From positions 1 to 5,750 of the forward strand of contig JAHFFQ010000032.1 of assembly GCA_023247875.1 (NCBI GenBank): a stretch of 5,750 nucleotides of DNA, given 5' to 3'. This document shows, one piece after another, positions 1-5,750 of the stretch. The stretch's first letter is position 1. Each line of letters opens with the position of its first letter. The position numbers and the translations under genes are program-made. The notes beneath the pieces were generated by a model, which had not been told where the DNA came from, searched no databases, and worked only from the letters and a program-made list of their open reading frames with translations. Source of the DNA: Candidatus Omnitrophota bacterium (GTDB lineage Bacteria; Omnitrophota; Gorgyraeia; Gygaellales; Profunditerraquicolaceae).

Positions 1-1
1 C

Positions 2-709
2 TACCGGCAGCTCTCTTTGCTTTTAAGGCGCCCCCCCGGAAGGGAGGCATATCCCGGGGATATATTTTATCTGCATTCGCGCCTCTTAGAGCGTTCGGCA
101 AAATTAAACGATGAATTGGGCGCCGGTTCAATAACCGCCATCCCTATTATTGAAACCCAGGCAGGGGATATATCAAGTTATATTCCCACCAATGTCATTT
201 CGATCACTGACGGCCAGATCTACTTGGAGAGCGACCTGTTCTACGCCGGGATAAGGCCGGCGGTAAATGTGGGGTTATCGGTTTCACGCGTGGGTGGCAA
301 GGCGCAAAGCAGGCTCATGCGCCGGGTCGCCTCAAAGCTAAGGTTGGACCTTGCGCAATACCGGGAGCTGGTGACATTCACCCAATTCGGGACTGACCTG
401 GATAAAACCACGCGGGCTCAGCTTACCCGGGGGGAAAGGATGATCGAGGTCCTGAAACAGGGGCAGTACGAGCCGCTGGCGCAAGCCCGGCAAATAATTA
501 TTATCTATGCCGGAATCAACGGATATCTGGATGACCTGCCGGTTATCGCGGTCAGAAAGTTCGAGCAACAGCTTTACAAATTCATAGAAGAAAAATATCC
601 CGGGATCCAGGATGAGATAACCCTGAAGAATGAGTTAGAGGAAGGCCTTAAGGGCAAGCTGGATAATTTGCTGATGGATTTTAAGAAAGGGTTCTCCGTC
701 AAACCTTAA
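2..709 (+). CDS. atpA: F1F0 ATP synthase subunit alpha, C-terminal part (5' end outside window)
   Basis: Alpha subunit of the F1 catalytic head, cytoplasmic face of the membrane; it forms the alpha3-beta3 hexamer and carries the non-catalytic nucleotide sites. The reading frame is already open at the window edge. The first visible residues ([20 protein letters not shown]) are internal alpha sequence, so about 235 C-terminal residues of a protein usually near 500 are present and the P-loop half lies upstream. Visible landmarks are the [14 protein letters not shown] and [15 protein letters not shown] stretches, and SVSRVGG, whose arginine (codon 287-289) is the arginine finger reaching into the beta catalytic site. 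Next come [22 protein letters not shown] and the helical C-terminal domain. Nothing looks degenerate. The TTG at 17 is an internal leucine codon, not a start. The stop is 5 bases before atpG, consistent with one operon. Family identity is essentially certain. Confidence 0.97.
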   Translation, partial: YRQLSLLLRRPPGREAYPGDIFYLHSRLLERSAKLNDELGAGSITAIPIIETQAGDISSYIPTNVISITDGQIYLESDLFYAGIRPAVNVGLSVSRVGGKAQSRLMRRVASKLRLDLAQYRELVTFTQFGTDLDKTTRAQLTRGERMIEVLKQGQYEPLAQARQIIIIYAGINGYLDDLPVIAVRKFEQQLYKFIEEKYPGIQDEITLKNELEEGLKGKLDNLLMDFKKGFSVKP

Positions 710-714
710 AAGAT

Positions 715-2975
<2,261 letters not shown>

Positions 2976-2980
2976 CGATA

Positions 2981-3229
2981 ATGGCTAAGACTTTCCAACT
3001 GGGTATTTATTCCGCTGAGAAAACGATCTTCGAGGGGAAGATAATTTCCCTGGTTGTTCCTTCGGTTTCAGGGTACCTGGGTGTTTTGAGTGACCATGCG
3101 CCTTTAGCCGCCAAGCTTAAACCCGGGGCGATTACCTTTAAAGATATCTCGGGGAAGGCCGCGGCAATCGACGCGCGGCTAGAGGGATATCTTGAGGTCC
3201 TGCATAATAAAGCCACGATCCTTCTCTAG
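2981..3229 (+). CDS. atpC: F1F0 ATP synthase subunit epsilon, short form lacking the C-terminal helical domain
   Basis: Epsilon sits at the foot of the gamma shaft and couples F1 to the c ring. The 82 residues align with the N-terminal beta-sandwich of ordinary epsilon (about 130-140 residues). They contain the early Y-S-A-E-K segment, the G-Y-L-G-V-L turn, SDHAPLAAKLKPG, and a final strand EVLHNKATILL. The stop falls where the C-terminal helix pair would begin. That missing domain is the part that, in E. coli and Bacillus, can extend along gamma to inhibit ATP hydrolysis. Short epsilons are known, for example in green sulfur bacteria. I see no epsilon-like helices in another frame downstream; the DNA becomes T-rich at once. 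The start has only a weak ribosome site and lies 5 bases after the atpD stop. Coupling should be kept, while epsilon-type inhibition is probably absent (inference). Confidence 0.93.
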   Translation: MAKTFQLGIYSAEKTIFEGKIISLVVPSVSGYLGVLSDHAPLAAKLKPGAITFKDISGKAAAIDARLEGYLEVLHNKATILL

Positions 3230-3247
3230 CGCCAAATTTTTTATTTT
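3178..3247 (+). terminator. Possible Rho-independent terminator of the ATP synthase operon
   Basis: GCTAGAG (3178-3184) pairs with CTCTAGC (3224-3230), and GGAT (3185-3188) continues the stem with ATCC (3218-3221) across a two-base bulge. This gives about 11 pairs with a roughly 29-base loop. A run of six T starts at 3237, then A and four more T. The 3' arm contains the atpC stop codon TAG (3227-3229). The loop is longer than in classical terminators and there is a 6-base gap before the T run, so this is only moderately supported. The position at the end of the last atp gene agrees with the call. Confidence 0.45.
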
Positions 3248-3251
3248 CTTC

Positions 3252-3279
3252 TTGTGTTATCCGGGTTTTTTGTTATACT
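3252..3279 (+). promoter_or_regulatory. Possible sigma70-type promoter for the hydrogenase cluster
   Basis: TTGTGT at 3252-3257 could serve as a -35 element (three of six consensus bases). After a 16-base spacer, TATACT at 3274-3279 is a good -10 element, preceded by TG one base further upstream than in an ideal extended -10. Transcription would begin near 3286, about 19 bases before the ATG at 3305. It lies in the only gap (75 bases) between the ATP synthase genes and the hydrogenase genes. The -35 is weak and the region is AT-rich, so a chance match is possible. Confidence 0.4.
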
Positions 3280-3304
3280 TAATTAATCTTTGCCTGTCTG
3301 ATTC

Positions 3305-3646
3305 ATGCACGACACCCATCTTTTTAAAAGTATCCTTAAATATCTTGAGGATCAGGAAAGGTTATCTTCTCGCAAGATCAAGAAGGTCCACCTCTCCATT
3401 TCCGAGTTTGGGTCTTTAAGCAAAGAACATCTCCTGGAGCATTTTAAGGAGGCATTTTCCAGCAATAGTAGATGGCAGGGGCTGGAAGTTGAGGTCAATA
3501 TAATACCTTTTGGGGCTGAATTAGAGGTCACCGGGTTAGAGTTCGCAGCACCCGGCCTTATAGGAGAGGCCGGTACGCGCTTCTGCGCAGAAGAAACGAA
3601 AGGAAGGAAAAGTGAAATACGCAAGTTTAGAAAAAACAGATCTTAA
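3305..3646 (+). CDS. hypA: HypA-like [NiFe]-hydrogenase nickel chaperone with degenerate zinc site
   Basis: HypA, with HypB, delivers nickel to the hydrogenase large-subunit precursor in the cytoplasm. The 113-residue length is typical. The N terminus MHD resembles the conserved MHE, where the amino terminus and His2 bind nickel. It is followed by the HypA-type fold: helix LFKSILKYLEDQE, strand KIKKVHLSISEFGSLSKEHL, helix LLEHFKEAF, and strand LEVEVNIIPFGAE. The usual zinc ribbon with two C-x-x-C pairs is absent. The segment AELEVTGLEF (residues 71-80) lines up with the family pattern A-x-C-x-x-C-G-x-x-F, but L73 and T76 stand where cysteines are expected, and only one cysteine (C94) occurs in the whole protein. 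The tail is rich in Lys and Arg. No clear ribosome site precedes the ATG. The last 35 bases overlap the beta-subunit gene. Context supports a hydrogenase role; whether it still works as a chaperone is uncertain. Confidence 0.72.
   Translation: MHDTHLFKSILKYLEDQERLSSRKIKKVHLSISEFGSLSKEHLLEHFKEAFSSNSRWQGLEVEVNIIPFGAELEVTGLEFAAPGLIGEAGTRFCAEETKGRKSEIRKFRKNRS
3552..3593 (+). promoter_or_regulatory. Hairpin and 14-bp palindrome just before the beta-subunit ribosome site
   Basis: CCGGCCT (3552-3558) pairs perfectly with AGGCCGG (3567-3573) around an 8-base loop. Seven bases later comes the perfect 14-bp palindrome CTTCTGCGCAGAAG (3580-3593). Both lie in the 3' end of the HypA-like gene, 8-50 bases upstream of the beta ribosome site at 3601-3607. 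They could shape translation of the beta gene or bind a dimeric protein; this is inference. The repeats themselves are read directly from the sequence. Confidence 0.4.
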
Positions 3647-4649
3647 CGCCTGGTTGAAACATCTTCAAAAAAAGGCAAAGCTCTACGCCCCGCGCAAAAA
3701 GGAGAATCTTTTTGTGTTCCGGCCGGTAAAAGAGGTGGAGGATGTTTGCCTGGAATACATACCGACCATACTTCCCCCGAAGAAATATTATTTTCCCCAA
3801 AAAGAAAAACTGTTCAAATTCAGCTCTCAGCCTTTTAAAACCGCAAAGGCCATCGATAAATTCGACGAGTTCATTCTTTTCGGGGTGCACACCTGCGATA
3901 TCGCCGGGATCCAATGCATGGATGTGGCTTTCAGGGACGCTCCGGAGGACCCGAATTACCTCAATAGAAAAGACAAGATGACCATTATCGGCATTGAGTG
4001 CCTGAAATACTGCGATGAATACGCCAATTGCACCTCCATGGGTAACCATGTTCCACGCGGAGGTTACGATTTAATGATGGTGGATCTGGGCGAAAGGTTT
4101 ATCATTCATATTAATTCCGAAAAAGGCGAGAAACTGGTTACCGGGCTGGATTATATTAAGGAAGCCGCGGAAGGCGAGATGAACCTTCTTGAGCGCGCCA
4201 GGGAGGCTAAAAAGAAAGTATTTAAAGAAGAATTTATCGCTGCGCTCCCCAAGGTCTACGATGCTTTTGACAAGTCTTTTGCTTCAGCCGTGTGGAAGGA
4301 TGTGGGCAAAAGATGTGTTGCCTGCGGCAATTGCACCGCGGTATGCCCGACCTGCTATTGTTTTGATACGCAGGATGACCTGGAGCTTTCCTTAAATGAA
4401 GGGGTAAGGTACCGCATCTGGAATTCCTGCCAGATGGATGATTTTGCCAAGGTAGCGGGGGGAGAGGATTTTCGAAAAGGCCGGGACGGACGGCAGAGGC
4501 ACAGGTATTACCGGAAATTCAAATATCCGGTGGATAAATTCAACCGGTATTTCTGTACCGGCTGCGGAAGGTGTACCAGGACATGCATGGCTGATATCAG
4601 CCTGATCGAAACGGTAAATTCCCTTCTTAGTGAAGAAGGTTTAAAGTAG
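3612..4649 (+). CDS. hydB: Sulfhydrogenase / group 3b [NiFe]-hydrogenase beta subunit, two [4Fe-4S] clusters
   Basis: Electron-transfer subunit of a cytoplasmic four-subunit NAD(P)-linked hydrogenase; it links the flavin subunit gamma to the delta/alpha hydrogenase module. Length is 345 residues. The C-terminal ferredoxin-like region has two C-x2-C-x2-C-x3-C motifs. The first is at C235, C238, C241 and C245 followed by P-T-C-Y-C-F-D. The second is at C315, C318, C321 and C325, where the usual proline after the last cysteine is methionine. The N-terminal domain resembles that of HydB and anaerobic sulfite reductase subunit A, with FGVHTCDIAGIQCMD (C95, C102) and a further cysteine group C130, C134, C140 ending in CTSMG. 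The GTG start at 3612 has AGGAAGG at 3601-3607 and gives the expected N terminus MKYASLEKTD; it overlaps the HypA-like gene. AsrA is the main alternative, but the downstream small-subunit start favours hydrogenase. Confidence 0.9.
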   Translation: MKYASLEKTDLNAWLKHLQKKAKLYAPRKKENLFVFRPVKEVEDVCLEYIPTILPPKKYYFPQKEKLFKFSSQPFKTAKAIDKFDEFILFGVHTCDIAGIQCMDVAFRDAPEDPNYLNRKDKMTIIGIECLKYCDEYANCTSMGNHVPRGGYDLMMVDLGERFIIHINSEKGEKLVTGLDYIKEAAEGEMNLLERAREAKKKVFKEEFIAALPKVYDAFDKSFASAVWKDVGKRCVACGNCTAVCPTCYCFDTQDDLELSLNEGVRYRIWNSCQMDDFAKVAGGEDFRKGRDGRQRHRYYRKFKYPVDKFNRYFCTGCGRCTRTCMADISLIETVNSLLSEEGLK

Positions 4650-4672
4650 TTTTGATATATTTGAAGGTGTAG

Positions 4673-4730
4673 ATCCCCGCAGTTAACCGCTGCGTAAATT
4701 TATTCTAAATTTACTTGCAACTGCGGGGAT
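4673..4730. repeat. Long inverted repeat (12-bp outer stem, 9-bp inner stem), REP-like
   Basis: ATCCCCGCAGTT (4673-4684) is the exact reverse complement of AACTGCGGGGAT (4719-4730). Nested inside, GTAAATTTA (4694-4702) pairs exactly with TAAATTTAC (4706-4714) around a TTC loop. Nine bases on the left and four on the right stay unpaired between the stems. A competing small hairpin, CGCAG (4678-4682) with CTGCG (4690-4694), could replace part of it. GTAG lies directly before the outer stem (4669-4672), as in many REP elements. There is no T run after it, so an intrinsic terminator is unlikely. Role unknown: a dispersed repeat, an RNA-processing or stability element, or a small mobile element are the main options. 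Confidence 0.75.
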
Positions 4731-4731
4731 T

Positions 4732-4784
4732 AATTCGCGCATTGATTTACTCGCACTATCGTGTTCGTAAGTCAAGCGCTCATT
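4732..4784 (+). promoter_or_regulatory. Second hairpin, directly abutting the gamma-subunit ribosome site
   Basis: GCGCATTGATTTAC (4737-4750) pairs with GTAAGTCAAGCGC (4767-4779): 13 pairs with one bulged A (4741) and one G-U pair. The loop holds a small CAC/GTG stem (4754-4756 with 4761-4763). AAT (4732-4734) and ATT (4782-4784) can lengthen the base across a 2x2 mismatch. The structure ends immediately before AAGGAG (4785-4790), the ribosome site of the gamma gene, and starts right after the first inverted repeat. It may affect mRNA decay or translation of the gamma gene (inference). Confidence 0.6.
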
Positions 4785-4795
4785 AAGGAGAGCAT

Positions 4796-5662
4796 ATGCT
4801 TGAACGCGAGATACTTCTTGAAAAAATGAGGAATACTCCTTACCGGCCGATGGAGGCCAAGATCATCGAAGCCGGGATGGTCACCGATAAGGAAAAATTC
4901 TTCCGTATCCAGCTGGAGGATAAGATCAACCTCGGGCATACCCCGGGACAGTTTGTGATGGTCTCTATTTTTGGTTATGGGGAAGCCCCGATATCCATCT
5001 GTTCCTCCCCTATGGATAAAGGGTATTTTGAGTTGACGGTAAGGAATGCCGGAAGCTTTACCAACAAAATGCACCAGATGAAAAAAGGGGATATCCTGGG
5101 TATCCGCGGGCCTTTCGGTAAAGGGTTCCCAATCGATAATATGTTCGGCTACGATATCGTGATCGTTGCCGGAGGACTCGGGATAGTGCCTTTACGTTCC
5201 CTGATCAGGTATATTATGCAAAACCGCAATGATTTCGGCAATGTGCAGATCCTGCTCGGCTGCAAGAGCCCCAAAGAACTTTTATTTGAAGAGGAGACCA
5301 GGGAGTGGATGAAGAGGTCTGAGATAAAATTCAACTGTACCGTTGACCGGGCAGACCCGGAGTGGAAGGGGAATGTCGGCCTGATCACCACGTTGATCCC
5401 CGGAGTGGATATAAATCCTACCCGCACATACGGGGTTGTGGTCGGACCGCCGATCATGTATAAGTTTGTCATCGTTAAATTGCTGGAGAAGAAGATCCCC
5501 GACCACCAGATCATCGTTTCCCTGGAAAGGCGCATGCGCTGCGGCCTGGGCAAATGCGGGCACTGCCAGATCGAAGGGGTTTATGTCTGCCAGTCAGGGC
5601 CGGTTTTTACTTACAGCGATCTGAGAAAATTTAAAGGAGAGTGTCATGAAAAAGCAGCCTAA
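4796..5662 (+). CDS. hydG: Sulfhydrogenase / group 3b [NiFe]-hydrogenase gamma subunit, FAD/NAD(P)-binding with [2Fe-2S] cluster
   Basis: Diaphorase subunit that exchanges electrons with NAD(P)H at a bound flavin and passes them to the beta subunit. The 288 residues follow the ferredoxin-NADP reductase / PyrK layout. The N-terminal flavin barrel contains HTPGQFVMVS and APISICS (isoalloxazine-binding loop). The nucleotide-binding domain contains AGGLGIVPLRSL (residues 125-135), a pyrophosphate loop. A later VVGPPIMYK segment is also typical. The C-terminal cysteines C249, C254, C257 and C265 form the [2Fe-2S] pattern C-x4-C-x2-C-x7-C. NADH and NADPH preference cannot be told from this. The ATG at 4796 has AAGGAG with 5-base spacing; an internal ATG at 4826 is less likely. 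The last 17 bases overlap the delta gene. This is not the unrelated radical-SAM [FeFe]-hydrogenase maturase also called HydG. The name follows the Pyrococcus hydBGDA scheme. Confidence 0.91.
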   Translation: MLEREILLEKMRNTPYRPMEAKIIEAGMVTDKEKFFRIQLEDKINLGHTPGQFVMVSIFGYGEAPISICSSPMDKGYFELTVRNAGSFTNKMHQMKKGDILGIRGPFGKGFPIDNMFGYDIVIVAGGLGIVPLRSLIRYIMQNRNDFGNVQILLGCKSPKELLFEEETREWMKRSEIKFNCTVDRADPEWKGNVGLITTLIPGVDINPTRTYGVVVGPPIMYKFVIVKLLEKKIPDHQIIVSLERRMRCGLGKCGHCQIEGVYVCQSGPVFTYSDLRKFKGECHEKAA

Positions 5663-5750
5663 ACCCAGGGTGGCATTTTTTGATTTTACGGATTGCGAAG
5701 GCTGCCAACTTCAGTTCGCCAATATGGGGCAGACTTTGCTGGAGCTGACC
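5646..5750 (+). CDS. hydD: [NiFe]-hydrogenase delta (small) subunit, N-terminal fragment
   Basis: Small subunit that carries the proximal [4Fe-4S] cluster next to the NiFe site of the large subunit. Only the first 35 residues are in the window; the frame stays open at the right edge. After a short basic start (MKKQPKPRVAFF) comes DFTDCEGCQLQF, with C17 and C20 as the first two ligands of the proximal cluster in the form F-D-x-T-x-C-x-G-C-Q, typical of the NADH:ubiquinone oxidoreductase 20 kDa / hydrogenase small-subunit family. There is no twin-arginine signal, so the enzyme should be cytoplasmic. The ATG at 5646 is served by AGGAG (5635-5639), 6 bases away, and overlaps the gamma gene by 17 bases, suggesting coupled translation. 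The order beta-gamma-delta matches archaeal and bacterial sulfhydrogenases, in which the large subunit alpha follows. Confidence 0.88.
   Translation, partial: MKKQPKPRVAFFDFTDCEGCQLQFANMGQTLLELT

Noticed and set aside
17..709. TTG at 17 as the start of a short alpha-like protein
   Set aside because: The frame is open to the window edge and the upstream codons (Y-R-Q-L-S) continue conserved alpha sequence.
3230..3304. Missing C-terminal half of epsilon in another frame
   Set aside because: The region is T-rich with no helix-like coding sequence in any forward frame.
3192..3419. Forward open frame bridging atpC and the HypA-like gene in another phase
   Set aside because: It is hydrophobic only because of the T-rich intergenic stretch, and it overlaps two recognisable genes out of frame.
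3627..4049. Long antisense open frame opposite the beta-subunit gene, and similar ones opposite atpD and the gamma gene
   Set aside because: They mirror strongly conserved coding genes, have no recognisable domain, and fit the codon bias of the real strand.
4673..4730. Integron attC site
   Set aside because: The core sites GTTRRRY and RYYYAAC are not both present, and there is no gene-cassette context.
4673..4750. Rho-independent terminator after the beta gene
   Set aside because: The stem is strong but is followed by TAATTCGCGC, not a T run, and the operon must continue to supply gamma and delta.
4650..4795. Internal promoter for the gamma gene
   Set aside because: TTGATA and TTGATT look like -35 elements, but no -10 element at a proper distance is convincing.
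3612..5662. Anaerobic sulfite reductase AsrA/AsrB pair
   Set aside because: The two subunits are homologous to AsrA and AsrB, but the next gene starts with the hydrogenase small-subunit motif D-C-E-G-C-Q and a HypA-like gene precedes, so hydrogenase fits better.

Overview
The window comes from a bacterial chromosome and joins two energy-conservation gene clusters, all on the + strand. Positions 2-3229 hold the end of an F-type ATP synthase operon in the usual order: atpA (only the C-terminal part), atpG, atpD and atpC. Positions 3305-5750 hold the start of a cytoplasmic NAD(P)-linked [NiFe]-hydrogenase cluster of the sulfhydrogenase (group 3b) type. It contains a HypA-like nickel chaperone gene, the beta subunit with two [4Fe-4S] clusters, the gamma flavoprotein subunit, and the first 35 codons of the delta (small) subunit. 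The catalytic large subunit would be expected just beyond the right edge.

The layout is compact. The three ATP synthase junctions each have exactly 5 untranslated bases. atpC ends after 82 codons, so the epsilon subunit has only its beta-sandwich domain. A possible terminator stem overlaps its stop codon and is followed by a T-rich stretch. A plausible promoter follows, and the hydrogenase cluster starts at 3305. The HypA-like gene overlaps the beta gene by 35 bases, and the gamma gene overlaps the delta gene by 17. The only sizeable gap in the hydrogenase cluster is the 146 bases between beta and gamma, and two long inverted repeats fill most of it.

Functionally, the F1 sector (alpha3 beta3 gamma epsilon) makes or hydrolyses ATP at the membrane. 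The hydrogenase moves electrons between H2 (or S0/polysulfide in some relatives) at the alpha/delta pair and NAD(P)H at the gamma flavin, through the beta iron-sulfur clusters. This suggests an anaerobic or fermentative organism that disposes of reductant as H2 or takes H2 up. Moderate GC, tight packing, a minimal epsilon subunit and a 3b-type hydrogenase would fit an uncultivated anaerobic lineage such as Omnitrophota. That placement is a guess from gene content, not something the sequence proves.

I see no wholly new system. The best leads are the HypA-like protein without its zinc-binding cysteines, the paired hairpins in the beta-gamma gap, the truncated epsilon subunit, and the structured DNA just before the beta start codon. 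I see no RNA gene, CRISPR array, insertion sequence or transposase.
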